From Hahellaceae bacterium (lineage in GTDB: Bacteria; Pseudomonadota; Gammaproteobacteria; Pseudomonadales; Oleiphilaceae): a DNA stretch of 64,000 nt. The notes beneath the pieces were generated by a model that was not told where the DNA came from, did not search any database, and saw only the letters and a program-made list of their open reading frames with translations. Position numbers and translations under genes: made by a program. Below, in pieces: positions 46,524 through 56,674 of this stretch (within the stretch, counting starts at the first letter, position 1; each line of letters opens with the position of its first letter). Where the stretch lies: assembly GCA_016716085.1 (NCBI GenBank), contig JADJWY010000026.1, forward strand, positions 434,001 through 498,000. Direction: 5' to 3'.

Positions 46524-47993
46524 ATGCCGCGTGTTCTCCACTGGTTCCGGGGGGATTTGAGGATTCACGACAACCCTTCCCTGTATGCGGCATCACAGCA
46601 GCCTGAGTCCGACCTTCTCACCTGCTTTATTGTCTCTCCCGATCAATGGCAACGCCATGATGAATCCGCGGCCAAACTTGGTCTGGTCAAACAGCAGGTA
46701 AACGCATTACAGGAGAGCTTGCAGCGACTGGGCATCCCCTTGTATCTCGTTCGAGGCAGTGACTTCAATGAAGAGGCAGACCTGATCTGCCAACTGTTGG
46801 CGCAATTGCACTGCGATCAACTTAATTTCAACGAAGAATACGGTTTTAATGAAAGGAAAAGAGACCGGCGCCTGGTTGAACGGCTCCAGGCACTGGGGAT
46901 TCGGGTGAATCGCTATCGGGACCAATCGATAGCCCCTGTCGGCAGCGTTCTCACGCAGGAAGGCCGCCCCTACACCGTCTTCACCCCCTTTAAAAAGCGC
47001 TGGTACAGCCTGCTGACGACCTTTGACAGCGCCCCGCTTCCCGCCCCCTCACGCCGAGCCCACCCCATCAAACAACCCGCTGTCGACCTCGCTGTCTGGC
47101 ACGCTGTCCAAACCCGTGAGACCACATTCATTGCAGGCGAAGTCAACGCCCATCACCGCCTGGCCACCTTCATAGACGACCACTTGCCCGCCTATGACCA
47201 GCAACGCGACTTCCCCGCACTTGACGGAACCAGCCAGCTGTCACCTTATCTTGCCACCGGCATCCTGAGTGGGCGCCAATGTCTGCATCAAGCGTTCCAG
47301 TTACGCCCTCATACGGCCAATCCCAGCGGCATCGATTGCTGGATCAGCGAGCTCATCTGGCGCGACTTCTACATTCACATCCTCTATCACTTTCCAGACG
47401 TCAGCCGACATCGGGCATTTAAACCTGAAACCGAGCAACTCCATTGGCAAGGCGAAGGTCGCGCATTTGACGCCTGGTGCCAGGGGAAGACTGGCATTCC
47501 CATTATCGATGCCGCCATGCGACAACTGCTTCAGACGGGCTGGATGCACAACCGTCTGCGGATGATCTGTGCGATGTTCTTAACCAAGAATTTGTTTGTG
47601 GACTGGCGCCTGGGAGAACGATTTTTTATGCGCCACCTGGTCGATGGCTATCTCCCCGCGAACAACGGTGGTTGGCAATGGAGCGCATCGACCGGCACCG
47701 ACGCCGCGCCTTACTTCCGGATCTTCAACCCGATCAGTCAAAGCGAGAAATTTGACCCTCAGGGCCGCTTTATCCGGCACTACATCCCCGAATTAGCCTT
47801 CCGGCGTGACAAAGACATCCATTTGCCGCTGGAGCGCCCGATTCCGGGTTGCCTCTACCCGCTACCCATCGTTGATCTGAAAACCAGCCGACAGCATGCG
47901 ATTGATGCGTTTAAAGCCTTAGGGCGAACTGACCGTTCATCCGATCAGCGACAGACAACGCAATCTGATCTTTTTCGAAGCCTGAACGACTGA
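46524..47993 (+). CDS. phr: Deoxyribodipyrimidine photolyase
   Basis: 489 aa class I CPD photolyase, light-driven repair of pyrimidine dimers. N-terminal antenna-binding Rossmann domain (VLHWFRGDLRIHDNPSL), C-terminal FAD domain with the signatures GIDCWISELIWRDFYIHIL, TGIPIIDAAMRQLLQTGWMHNRLRM and NNGGWQWSASTGTDAAPYFRIFNP. ATG at 46524 has GAGG nine bases upstream. Its 3' end overlaps convergent moeB by 49 bases. Confidence 0.96.
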   Translation: MPRVLHWFRGDLRIHDNPSLYAASQQPESDLLTCFIVSPDQWQRHDESAAKLGLVKQQVNALQESLQRLGIPLYLVRGSDFNEEADLICQLLAQLHCDQLNFNEEYGFNERKRDRRLVERLQALGIRVNRYRDQSIAPVGSVLTQEGRPYTVFTPFKKRWYSLLTTFDSAPLPAPSRRAHPIKQPAVDLAVWHAVQTRETTFIAGEVNAHHRLATFIDDHLPAYDQQRDFPALDGTSQLSPYLATGILSGRQCLHQAFQLRPHTANPSGIDCWISELIWRDFYIHILYHFPDVSRHRAFKPETEQLHWQGEGRAFDAWCQGKTGIPIIDAAMRQLLQTGWMHNRLRMICAMFLTKNLFVDWRLGERFFMRHLVDGYLPANNGGWQWSASTGTDAAPYFRIFNPISQSEKFDPQGRFIRHYIPELAFRRDKDIHLPLERPIPGCLYPLPIVDLKTSRQHAIDAFKALGRTDRSSDQRQTTQSDLFRSLND

Positions 47994-48712
47994 AACTGAC
48001 CATCAAACGCACTGAACGTCAGCAAAGGTCGGGGCATTTTGATTTTACCCAGCAACACGTTGACGGTTTCGAGTGCCTGCATACTGCCGATAACCCCCAC
48101 GAGCGGCCCCAGCACACCCGCCTCGTTGCAGCCCAGTGCGTCTTCGCTCAGATCAGGATAGACACAGCGGTAACATGGCGCGTCCGGCAGCCTCAGATCA
48201 AAGACCGCCAATTGCCCCTCCGCACGAATGGCAGCCCCGGACACTAAGGGCGTTTTATGCTGCACACAAAAGCGATTTACCAAGTCCCGCGTCATGAAGT
48301 TGTCCGAGCAATCGACAACCACATCGTGCGTCGCAATCAAACCAGCGAGGGAGACTTCGTCAAGATAGCGCGCCTCGGCGGCCACCTGACAATCAACATT
48401 GAGTGCGCTCAGTGTTTCTCGCAGCGAAATCGCCTTATTCTCTCCGAGTTCCGCATGGGTGTGCCCTATTTGCCGCTGCAGGTTGGAGACCTCAACCTGA
48501 TCCCCGTCGGCAATCGTCAGGGCACCGATACCGGCTGCCCCCAGATACAGGGCCACCGGGCAGCCCAAACCACCCGCACCAACGATCAGAACCCGACTAT
48601 TTCTCAACCGCTCCTGGCCGGACACATCTATTTCAGGCATCAGGAGGTGCCGACTGTAGCGGTCCAGCAAGGCATCGTCCATCTCCGCTCTCAGTGCGCG
48701 ACGCTCAGTCAT
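47945..48712 (-). CDS. moeB: MoeB/ThiF-family adenylyltransferase
   Basis: 255 aa E1-like enzyme adenylating the C-terminus of MoaD for molybdopterin synthesis. Nucleotide site VLIVGAGGLGCPVALYL, the DGDQVEVSNLQRQ segment, catalytic Asp in VVDCSDNFMTRDLVN, and two zinc Cys pairs (CYRC, CVVC at the C-terminus). The prmC stop overlaps its start. Position after prmC supports moeB; ThiF cannot be ruled out by sequence alone. Confidence 0.9.
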   Translation of the reverse strand: MTERRALRAEMDDALLDRYSRHLLMPEIDVSGQERLRNSRVLIVGAGGLGCPVALYLGAAGIGALTIADGDQVEVSNLQRQIGHTHAELGENKAISLRETLSALNVDCQVAAEARYLDEVSLAGLIATHDVVVDCSDNFMTRDLVNRFCVQHKTPLVSGAAIRAEGQLAVFDLRLPDAPCYRCVYPDLSEDALGCNEAGVLGPLVGVIGSMQALETVNVLLGKIKMPRPLLTFSAFDGQFQSFRLRKRSDCVVCR

Positions 48713-49559
48713 CTTGCCTCCCTCCAGGCCATTGTCCCAAGGTGATTCGATCCTGCCCGCTCAGATCCTGACGTCCTTCGACGTTCTGATAGCCGGCAAC
48801 CGTAAGAATGTCTGCCACCCGACCTCCCTGATCATAGCCATGCTCAAGCACCAGCCAGCCTGAGCGACGCAAATGCTCCCTGGCCCGCGCCGCAATTAAA
48901 CGGACATCATCCAATCCGTCCACACCGGATACCAACGCTGAGCGGGGCTCATGGCGCACATCGCCCTGCTGCAGATGCGGGTCTGATGCTGCAATGTACG
49001 GCGGATTACTCACAATTACATCAAAATGGCGCGCCTCGAGCGCTGAAAACCAGTCACTCTGACACAGCACAACATTCGTCAATCCGTGTCGCTGCAGGTT
49101 TGTTTCCGCAACCACCAAGGCACCGGGAGACCGATCCACCGCACAGATCGACCAGCCGGGTCGCTCATATGCCAGGGCGCAGGCGATCGCGCCGGTTCCT
49201 GTCCCTAAATCCAGTAACTGAGCTGACGAAGAAAGGGGTAATGCCAGAACCGCTTCCACCAAGGTCTCGGTCTCGGGGCGAGGAATGAGCGTATCACGAC
49301 TGACCGCAAAGGCCAGAGACCAGAACTCGCGCTCTCCGGTGATATAGGCCACAGGTTCGCCTGCTGAGCGACGTGAAATCAACTCCGTGTAGCGTGCTTG
49401 CTCAGCGGGATTGAGCTCACGCTCTGAAAATGCCAGCAGGTAGCTTCGGCCTCGATTGAGAACGACCTGCAGCAACACCGACGCATCCAGAGTGGCCTCT
49501 TCGCGGCCCCGCTCTGCCAGGACACGCTGCCCCCAACTGAGCGCTTCAGCGATCTGCAC
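48705..49559 (-). CDS. prmC: Release factor glutamine methyltransferase PrmC
   Basis: 284 aa enzyme methylating the GGQ glutamine of RF1 and RF2. SAM site LLDLGTGTGAIACALA (about 116-131) and the catalytic NPPY motif (VSNPPYIAA, about 184). GTG start two bases after the prfA stop. The order prfA-prmC places the modifier beside its substrate; prfB is elsewhere in this window. Confidence 0.96.
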   Translation of the reverse strand: MQIAEALSWGQRVLAERGREEATLDASVLLQVVLNRGRSYLLAFSERELNPAEQARYTELISRRSAGEPVAYITGEREFWSLAFAVSRDTLIPRPETETLVEAVLALPLSSSAQLLDLGTGTGAIACALAYERPGWSICAVDRSPGALVVAETNLQRHGLTNVVLCQSDWFSALEARHFDVIVSNPPYIAASDPHLQQGDVRHEPRSALVSGVDGLDDVRLIAARAREHLRRSGWLVLEHGYDQGGRVADILTVAGYQNVEGRQDLSGQDRITLGQWPGGRQDD

Positions 49560-49560
49560 C

Positions 49561-50646
49561 TTAGCCTTCGCTCAGCGAGGCCAGCATTTCGGCCTGATAT
49601 TCCTGCAGAAGCGGCGTGATCACCGAATCCAGTTCACCTTCAACAATATCTTCCAGCTTATAGAGCGTCAGGTTAATCCGGTGATCCGTCACCCGGCCCT
49701 GAGGATAGTTGTAGGTGCGAATACGTTCGGAACGATCACCTGATCCAACCAGTAATTTACGGGTTGCTGCCTGCTCTTTCGCATGCTTCTCTTCCTGCTC
49801 GGCAACCAGCTTAGCCTGCAGTAATGACATCGCTCTCGCCCGGTTCTTATGTTGAGATCGCTCGTCCTGACACTCCACCACGATGCCGGTCGGCAAGTGG
49901 GTGATGCGTATGGCTGAATCCGTCTTGTTGACGTGCTGTCCACCCGCCCCGGAGGCCCGAAACGTATCGACCCTCAGCTCTGCAGGGTTAATCGAGATTG
50001 CCTCCAGTTCATCCGGCTCGGGCATCACCGCCACAGTGCAGGCTGAGGTATGAATACGGCCCTGCGACTCGGTCGCCGGCACCCGCTGAACCCGATGTGC
50101 GCCCGATTCAAATTTGAGCGTGCCATAGACTTTTTGTCCGCTCACACGACTGATGATCTCCTTGTAACCGCCATGCTCGCCGTGGTTTTCACTGATCACC
50201 TCTACCTTCCACTTGCGAGCCTCGGCAAAACGGCTATACATGCGAAACAGGTCACCCGCAAAAATGGCCGCTTCGTCGCCTCCGGTTCCAGCCCGAACCT
50301 CCAGAAACACGTTGGCGTCATCCTGGGGATCCTTCGGCAACATCAGTAGCTGTAGCTCCTGCTCCATTGCCTCAATGCGCTCTTTAGCGCCAGACAACTC
50401 CTCCTCTGCCATCGCACGCATGTCTGGATCCTGGTCATTCAGAAGCAGGCGCGCCTCTTCCACACTCCCGAGTACGCTCTCGTAGGCTTTGTAGGCTTCA
50501 ACCACCGGTTCCAGCTCGGCAAATTCGCGTGACAGTGACCTGAATTGATCCTGCCGGGCAATCGTTCCCTGGTCTGCCAGCAGCGCGGCGACCTCTTCGT
50601 AACGCTCCTTGAGTTGCTCGAGTTTGTGCTTCAGTGAGGCTTTCAT
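49561..50646 (-). CDS. prfA: Peptide chain release factor 1
   Basis: 361 aa RF1 for UAG and UAA. The PxT stop-recognition region is in [14 protein letters not shown] (about 186) and the GGQ motif in [16 protein letters not shown] (about 233). Twelve bases after hemA, in the conserved hemA-prfA-prmC operon. Confidence 0.97.
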   Translation of the reverse strand: MKASLKHKLEQLKERYEEVAALLADQGTIARQDQFRSLSREFAELEPVVEAYKAYESVLGSVEEARLLLNDQDPDMRAMAEEELSGAKERIEAMEQELQLLMLPKDPQDDANVFLEVRAGTGGDEAAIFAGDLFRMYSRFAEARKWKVEVISENHGEHGGYKEIISRVSGQKVYGTLKFESGAHRVQRVPATESQGRIHTSACTVAVMPEPDELEAISINPAELRVDTFRASGAGGQHVNKTDSAIRITHLPTGIVVECQDERSQHKNRARAMSLLQAKLVAEQEEKHAKEQAATRKLLVGSGDRSERIRTYNYPQGRVTDHRINLTLYKLEDIVEGELDSVITPLLQEYQAEMLASLSEG

Positions 50647-50658
50647 AATTTGATTCTT

Positions 50659-51945
50659 TTAATGTTCAATATCGTTATCTGACGGCTCAGCACCGTCCTG
50701 TAACTGGAAAAGATCCCGTAACCAATCGGAGACTTCAATGCGCCCCTCGGCCGAGGCGCGTCGCACCTGAACCGTAGGCTGGTGGATCAATTTATTGGTG
50801 AGTCCATGTGCTAGCAGGCGGACCACTTTTTCCGCATCATCGCCACGTCGGATGAGCTTCAGAGCCTTGGCCAATTCCACTTCACGCTGCTTTTCAGCCT
50901 GCTCCCGAAACAATCGCAGAACAGACACCGATTCCTGCGCACGCAGCTGATACATAAAATCGGCTGCCCCGGCTGCGATCAGGTGCCGCGCTTCCGTCGC
51001 GGCCCCTTCCCTGGACTTCAGGCTCTCATCTACGACACTTTTCAGATCATCAACCGTGTAAAGGTAGACATCCGCCAGACGAGCCACTTCTGCTTCAATG
51101 TCGCGCGGCACGGCAAGATCGACCATGAACATGGGCTGATAGCGGCGTTTCTTTAACGCTTTTTCCACCATCCCTTTGCCCAATATCGGGAGTGGACTGG
51201 CGGTCGAGGCGATCACGATATCCGCTTTGGGCAGGTAGTCCGGAATGTCTTCGAGTCCGATAGCCGCCCCCTTGAATTCATCTGCCAACATGCGGGCCCT
51301 GGAAAGGGTGCGATTAGCAATTATAAAAGACCTGACGCCAGATCGGTAAAGATGCTTGATCACTAGCTCAATGGTCTCGCCTGCACCGACCAGCAAAGCG
51401 CAGGCCTCACCCAGATCACTGAAGATATGAGAGGCCATACTCACTGCAGCATAGGCCACAGAAACCGGGTTTTCGCCAATTGCAGTCTCCGTTCGCACAC
51501 GTTTGGCCACCGAAAAAGTATGCTGAAACAGGCGATCCAGGGTTCCGCCAACCGTTCCCTGCTCCCGCGCCCGGGCATGCGCGTCCTTGAGCTGGCCTAA
51601 AATCTGAGGCTCCCCCAGGACAAGCGAATCCAATCCACTGGCCACCGACATCATGTGCTGCGCAGCCGCCTCATCCCGACGCGAATAAAGATTGCTGACC
51701 ACCTCTGCGATAGACACCCCATGATACTGGCATAGCCAGTGAATGAGCGTTTCATCAGAGAGATCCTCGCCACAGGCGTACACCTCTGTCCGGTTACAAG
51801 TCGACAAGATCGCCACCTCGGCCACCCCCGCCAGACAGACGGCCTGCCCGAGCGCTTCATCGAGCTGGTCTGGTGAAAACGACAAACGTTCCCGTACTGA
51901 GACACTGGCCGTTGCGTGATTGATTCCTAAAGCGACTAAAGACAC
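50659..51945 (-). CDS. hemA: Glutamyl-tRNA reductase
   Basis: 428 aa enzyme reducing Glu-tRNA to glutamate-1-semialdehyde, first committed step of C5 haem synthesis. Catalytic Cys in LSTCNRTEVYA (about 50), NADPH-binding region LLVGAGETIELVIKHL, and the C-terminal dimerisation helix. The start is GTG (MSLVALGINHATA) with GGAA upstream. Divergent from the TPR lipoprotein and lolB, the usual arrangement. Confidence 0.97.
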   Translation of the reverse strand: MSLVALGINHATASVSVRERLSFSPDQLDEALGQAVCLAGVAEVAILSTCNRTEVYACGEDLSDETLIHWLCQYHGVSIAEVVSNLYSRRDEAAAQHMMSVASGLDSLVLGEPQILGQLKDAHARAREQGTVGGTLDRLFQHTFSVAKRVRTETAIGENPVSVAYAAVSMASHIFSDLGEACALLVGAGETIELVIKHLYRSGVRSFIIANRTLSRARMLADEFKGAAIGLEDIPDYLPKADIVIASTASPLPILGKGMVEKALKKRRYQPMFMVDLAVPRDIEAEVARLADVYLYTVDDLKSVVDESLKSREGAATEARHLIAAGAADFMYQLRAQESVSVLRLFREQAEKQREVELAKALKLIRRGDDAEKVVRLLAHGLTNKLIHQPTVQVRRASAEGRIEVSDWLRDLFQLQDGAEPSDNDIEH

Positions 51946-52094
51946 CGATGGTTCCGTCAGAATTGAAACTGCAGCCGCCGATTATAACACCGCATGACGA
52001 AGCGGTAATCTACTATGCTCGTGGCTGCATCAACATGGGATCTGGTTTATGCTAGCCTAGATATATTGCGGATGCCCATTTTGATTGAGGCCTG

Positions 52095-53909
52095 ATGACT
52101 ACACTAGCCCTTCGCCCCCTGTTGTTGCCACTGGTTTTGACTACGTCGATGTTGACGGCCTGTAGTTCGGCGCCCCTGACATCCCAGACACCTGCGCCCT
52201 TAATGGATTCCGTCACTCACCAGACGCTCTCCATAACGGACACATCCGACCCCAGCGACTTTGGCCCGGCAGCCAATGAGACCGGCACGAATCCGACGCA
52301 GTTCAGCAGGGACAATCTGCTCGCACTGCTGACGGCGGAAATGGCTGCCCGCGACCAGCAATATGACATTGTACTGCAGAACTACCTGAAAGCCGCCCGG
52401 GAAACGAGAGACGAGGCGGTTGTCACCCGCGCCTTTAGCGCCGCCCAATTTCTGAAAGACGAGGCCGCTTTTACCGAAATGACGCTCTTGTGGGCCGAGA
52501 TCGCTCCGGATAATGTCGAGGTTCAGCAACAGGCCGCGTTCGAGTTGATCAAAGCTCACAAATTGCCTGAAGCACTGTCCCATATGGAAAAGGTGCTCGA
52601 ACTTGAAGGCCCGGCATCCTTCGACCGCGTTGCCATGCACGCCAAATCGCTGCCCCCCGCTGAGCGCGCTCAACTACTCAGCCTCTATGAGCAAATTCTG
52701 GATCGCCATCCAGACAGCAGCGAGCTGCGTTACGGTTACGCTGTTTTACTGGAACTTAACAACCAACCTGACAAAGCGCTCGCTACCTCCCAGGCGCTGC
52801 TGACGGAATCACCGGAAAACCCTGCCGTGATTACCTTGCATGCCCGACTGGTAAAGAACACCCAAGGTAACGACAAGGCGATTGCCTTTCTGAAAGCGCG
52901 GGAAAAGCTATTGCTGTCTGATATGCAGCTCGGTAACTTTTATGCCCGCGCCCTGATCGACTCCAACCAGCTCAGTGACGCCGAAAAAGTTTACAAGCAG
53001 CTCGCAAAAAGCTTCCCGGACGCCACTCACCTGAGACTTTCCTATGCTCTCGTTGCGTTGGAAAATGGCAAAGTCACCGTCGCTAAAAACGCCCTCCTGA
53101 AACTTGTTGAGGCGGGGCAGCACGCGAATGAAGCCCATTTCTATCTTGCCCGCATAGCGGAGATGGAAAAAGACGAGGACACCGCGATTCTTGAATATCG
53201 ACAGGTCGAACGCGGCGGCAACTATTTCAGTGCCCTGGCGCGGGCAGCGTTCCTGCTCGCCGAGAGCGGTAAGGACAGCGAAGCGCAGGCTCTGTTTGCC
53301 GAGGCCAGGCAGCGTTCTCCCGCGCAGGAAGCACAAATATGGGAGCTGGAAATCAACTTGATGACAGAAATGAATCGCATCGACGATGCACTGTCTGTCG
53401 CCAACCAGGCGCTGAACGTCTTTCCTGACAGCCATTCTTTGCTTTATGCCAGAGCCATGCTTCAGGAACGCCAGGACAACCTGGAGGACATGGAACGCGA
53501 TTTGCGAGCCATCATAGATGAAGACCCTCAAAACGCCGTCGCCCTGAACGCGCTGGGCTACACACTTGCGGATCGCACAGATCGCCTCGACGAGGCTCGC
53601 CAACTGATCGAGCAAGCCTACAAGCTCGACCCTCAGAACCCAGCCATTATCGACAGCATTGGATGGCTACTGTTCCGAACCCAGCAGATTGACAAGGCAT
53701 TAAGCTATCTGGAACAGGCTTATGCCAAATTTCCAGACCCGGAAGTGGGCGCCCACCTTGGTGAAGTCTATTGGGTGAGCGGCCAGCAAGACAAAGCCAT
53801 GAGCATCTTCCGTGAGAATCATGCCAAAGATCCCAACCATCGCATTTTGGGCAAGACACTCAAGCGACTTGGGATTGATCTCTCTCCAACAGCTAATGAT
53901 GCGGAATAA
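52095..53909 (+). CDS. TPR-repeat lipoprotein
   Basis: 604 aa. Signal peptide with lipobox LTAC, so a lipid-anchored periplasmic or outer-membrane protein. About ten tetratricopeptide-like repeats follow; the clearest are at about 480-590 (NALGYTLADRTDRLDEARQLIEQAYKLDPQNPAIIDSIGWLLF). Homologues sit between hemA and lolB in pseudomonads. GAGG five bases before the ATG. Partners unknown; coupling with lolB hints at an envelope role. Confidence 0.88.
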   Translation: MTTLALRPLLLPLVLTTSMLTACSSAPLTSQTPAPLMDSVTHQTLSITDTSDPSDFGPAANETGTNPTQFSRDNLLALLTAEMAARDQQYDIVLQNYLKAARETRDEAVVTRAFSAAQFLKDEAAFTEMTLLWAEIAPDNVEVQQQAAFELIKAHKLPEALSHMEKVLELEGPASFDRVAMHAKSLPPAERAQLLSLYEQILDRHPDSSELRYGYAVLLELNNQPDKALATSQALLTESPENPAVITLHARLVKNTQGNDKAIAFLKAREKLLLSDMQLGNFYARALIDSNQLSDAEKVYKQLAKSFPDATHLRLSYALVALENGKVTVAKNALLKLVEAGQHANEAHFYLARIAEMEKDEDTAILEYRQVERGGNYFSALARAAFLLAESGKDSEAQALFAEARQRSPAQEAQIWELEINLMTEMNRIDDALSVANQALNVFPDSHSLLYARAMLQERQDNLEDMERDLRAIIDEDPQNAVALNALGYTLADRTDRLDEARQLIEQAYKLDPQNPAIIDSIGWLLFRTQQIDKALSYLEQAYAKFPDPEVGAHLGEVYWVSGQQDKAMSIFRENHAKDPNHRILGKTLKRLGIDLSPTANDAE

Positions 53910-53918
53910 ACATCGCAC

Positions 53919-54545
53919 ATGATTCGCCCGCTTCTCTCGCTGATCTGGATTGGTCTCGTTCTCAGCGGCCTGTGGGGATGCCAATCGCTGGAGTCCCGCC
54001 CCGCTGCCGACAACAACCGGCTTACTGAATCGCGCAACCAGTTGCGTCTCAGCCAGCTGACGCAATGGCAATTGCAGGGCAAGATCGGCGTCACACAGGG
54101 CAACCAAAGGGACAGTGCAGCGATCAATTACTGGAAGCAAGCCCAAGAACATTTTGAGATACAGGTCTCGTCAACGCTGCTTGGCTTGGGCGCAACGGCG
54201 ATTTACGGTGACCCCAGCTATCTGACGATAGAGGAGTCGGGCGAGCCCCCTGTCAGCTCCTCTAACCCCCAGCAACTGCTGGCCCAATCTCTCGGCTGGC
54301 AGCTTCCTTTGTCAGCCATGCCTTTCTGGATAAAGGGGCTTCCTTCGCCGAATGCCCCGCATAGCTGGCAACACGAGGGGAATAGCAAAAACCCCATACT
54401 CCAGCAAAGTGATTGGGTTATTCGCTATGATCGGCTCCTTCCCCTATCCTCTTCGAAAGACGCGCCATTCCTTCCCCACAAAGTCGTGATGAGCCAGGGT
54501 AACAAGGAAATTAAAATTGTGATCAGCGAATGGATGATTCAATGA
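53919..54545 (+). CDS. lolB: Outer-membrane lipoprotein receptor LolB
   Basis: 208 aa lipoprotein that accepts lipoproteins from LolA and inserts them in the outer membrane. Lipobox LWGC near residue 22; the LolB beta-barrel half shows WQLQGKIGVTQGNQRDSAAINYWKQ and the later LPFWIKG-type segment (MPFWIKGLPSPNAP). Between hemA-linked TPR gene and ispE, the canonical place. Confidence 0.95.
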   Translation: MIRPLLSLIWIGLVLSGLWGCQSLESRPAADNNRLTESRNQLRLSQLTQWQLQGKIGVTQGNQRDSAAINYWKQAQEHFEIQVSSTLLGLGATAIYGDPSYLTIEESGEPPVSSSNPQQLLAQSLGWQLPLSAMPFWIKGLPSPNAPHSWQHEGNSKNPILQQSDWVIRYDRLLPLSSSKDAPFLPHKVVMSQGNKEIKIVISEWMIQ

Positions 54546-55444
54546 GCACACCCACAGACTGGCTCGCCTTTTCCTCGCCGGCAAAAATCAATCTTTTTCT
54601 GCACATTACCGGCCGTCGACCGGATGGCTACCATACACTACAGACCATTTTTCAATTGCTCGACTATGGTGACACACTGTATTTTCATCCTAATCACAGC
54701 AACACCGTTAATCTGCTGACGCCGCTTGCCGATGTACCTGACGATCAAAACCTGATTATTCGCGCAGCCAGATTACTCGCTGATCATGTGGGGCCCCCCC
54801 CCTTTGGCGTGGACATTCGCATCAACAAGCGCCTGCCAATGGGCGGCGGCCTGGGCGGAGGAAGCTCCAATGCCGCCACCACGCTACTCGCGCTGAACGC
54901 ACTTTGGAAAAGTGGCTTAAGCACCCGCGCTCTAGCTGATCTGGGCCTGCGCCTGGGAGCGGATGTTCCCGTCTTTGTGCATGGACACACCGCCTGGGGC
55001 GAAGGCGTGGGCGAGCAGCTCACGCCTCTCGTCCGCCCCGCTCAAAATGGCGCCGCCTGGTTCCTGGTCGTTAAGCCAAACTGTGAAGTTTCCACTGCAT
55101 CAGTTTTTTCACACAAACGGTTGACAAGAGATACGCCAATACGCAAAATAGCGCCCGCTGTTGAGAGGTTAGACGCTTCTTACAGGAATGACTGCCAAGC
55201 CGTTGTTTCTGAAATATATGAAGCTGTCAATCAGGCACTGACATGGCTGGGGCAGTATGCTGAACCCATGTTAACGGGCACTGGATCCTGTATATTTGCA
55301 GAGTTTACGTCCCAAGCCGACGCGGAACAGGTACTTAACAAGTTACCTGACCAATGGACTGGATTTGTAGCAAAAGGCGTAGACACATCGCCTCTGCTCA
55401 GTGAAGTCAGGTCATTCACGACATGTGAACGACAGCAGATGTAG
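54542..55444 (+). CDS. ispE: 4-diphosphocytidyl-2-C-methylerythritol kinase
   Basis: 300 aa GHMP kinase of the MEP isoprenoid pathway. SSPAKINLFLHITGRRPDGYH at the N-terminus and the ATP-binding glycine loop PMGGGLGGGSSNAATTLLALN (about 101) are intact; GTGSCIFAEF is the third GHMP motif. Start taken as the ATG at 54542, which overlaps the lolB stop (ATGA); an ATG four codons upstream is also possible. Confidence 0.95.
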   Translation: MSTPTDWLAFSSPAKINLFLHITGRRPDGYHTLQTIFQLLDYGDTLYFHPNHSNTVNLLTPLADVPDDQNLIIRAARLLADHVGPPPFGVDIRINKRLPMGGGLGGGSSNAATTLLALNALWKSGLSTRALADLGLRLGADVPVFVHGHTAWGEGVGEQLTPLVRPAQNGAAWFLVVKPNCEVSTASVFSHKRLTRDTPIRKIAPAVERLDASYRNDCQAVVSEIYEAVNQALTWLGQYAEPMLTGTGSCIFAEFTSQADAEQVLNKLPDQWTGFVAKGVDTSPLLSEVRSFTTCERQQM

Positions 55445-55525
55445 GAAACAACCGTCATTCGACACAGCAAGATCTAGGACTCCACCCAATTCGAGTCCAA
55501 CCAGCAAAGTGCAATGCACTGATAC

Positions 55526-55600
55526 TGGGGTGTAGCCAAGCGGTAAGGCAGCGGGTTTTGATCCCGCCATGCGTTGGTTCGAATCCAGCCACCCCAGCCA
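55526..55600 (+). tRNA. tRNA-Gln (anticodon TTG)
   Basis: 75 bases with encoded CCA. Acceptor arms TGGGGTG and CACCCCA pair fully, the anticodon loop TTTTGAT gives TTG for glutamine, and the T arm GGTTCGAATCC is standard. Lies between ispE and prs as in many gammaproteobacteria. Confidence 0.97.
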
Positions 55601-55645
55601 ATTCCTCCCCATCGTGAACAGTCGGCAAAGATGAAAGGTAAAGCT

Positions 55646-56590
55646 GTGTCCAAACTCATGATCTTTACGGGGCTCGCAAACCCGAAACTCGCTCAGAAGG
55701 TCGCAGACACTCTGCAGATCCCCCTCGGCAACGCCGACGTCAGCCGCTTCAGTGACGGCGAAGTCATGGTGGAAATCAACGAAAACGTGCGTGGGCGAGA
55801 TGTATTTATCATCCAGCCAACCTGTGCACCAACCAATGAGAACCTGATGGAACTGGTGGTGATGGCCGATGCCCTGCGCCGGGCCTCAGCAGGTCGAATC
55901 ACCGCAGTTATCCCCTACTACGGTTACGCCCGACAGGATCGCCGTCCGCGCTCATCCCGTGTACCCATCAGCGCCAAAGTTGTCGCAGACATTCTGACCG
56001 GAGTTGGCATCAACCGCGTCTTGACGGTAGACCTTCACGCCGATCAAATCCAAGGCTTCTTTCACATCCCGGTCGACAACGCCTATGCCACTCCAGTGAT
56101 GCTGGACGACCTTGAGCGCCAAAATCTGGGTGATTTCATCGTGGTGTCTCCCGATGTGGGCGGCGTAGTACGGGCACGCGCCTTCGCGAAGCGCCTCAAT
56201 GATGCAGACCTGGCCATTATCGACAAACGACGCCCTCAGGCAAACGTTGCCCAGGTTATGCATATTATCGGCGATGTACAGGGCAAAACCTGTATTCTGG
56301 TCGACGACATGGTGGATACAGCCGGCACCCTGTGTAAAGCAGCCAATGCCCTCAAGGAAGCCGGTGCGTCAAGAGTCGTCGCCTACATTACGCACCCGGT
56401 GCTGTCCGGCCCCGCCATCGACAACATTGAAAATTCAACACTGGATGAGCTGGTTGTCACAGATACAATTCCGCTGAGTGACAAAGCGGAAAAATGTGAT
56501 AAAATCCGCCAGCTTTCTTTGTCCGGTCTTCTTGCAGAGTCGATTCGTCGGGTTTGCAATGAGGAATCGATCAGCGCCATGTTCTGCTGA
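55646..56590 (+). CDS. prs: Ribose-phosphate pyrophosphokinase
   Basis: 314 aa PRPP synthase. Shows [38 protein letters not shown], the [11 protein letters not shown] segment and the PRPP-binding loop [12 protein letters not shown] (about 217-228). The GTG at 55646 with AAGG upstream gives the family N-terminus (SKLMIFTG); an ATG at 55631 would add five residues. Followed by rplY and pth. Confidence 0.97.
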   Translation: MSKLMIFTGLANPKLAQKVADTLQIPLGNADVSRFSDGEVMVEINENVRGRDVFIIQPTCAPTNENLMELVVMADALRRASAGRITAVIPYYGYARQDRRPRSSRVPISAKVVADILTGVGINRVLTVDLHADQIQGFFHIPVDNAYATPVMLDDLERQNLGDFIVVSPDVGGVVRARAFAKRLNDADLAIIDKRRPQANVAQVMHIIGDVQGKTCILVDDMVDTAGTLCKAANALKEAGASRVVAYITHPVLSGPAIDNIENSTLDELVVTDTIPLSDKAEKCDKIRQLSLSGLLAESIRRVCNEESISAMFC

Positions 56591-56674
56591 TCGCCGCCGC
56601 GCCGAAAGCGCAACCCCAGCCTGATGCCCTGGTCGCGGGTCGTCGGGCGTTGTTATCTTTAAAGGAAAGAAACC

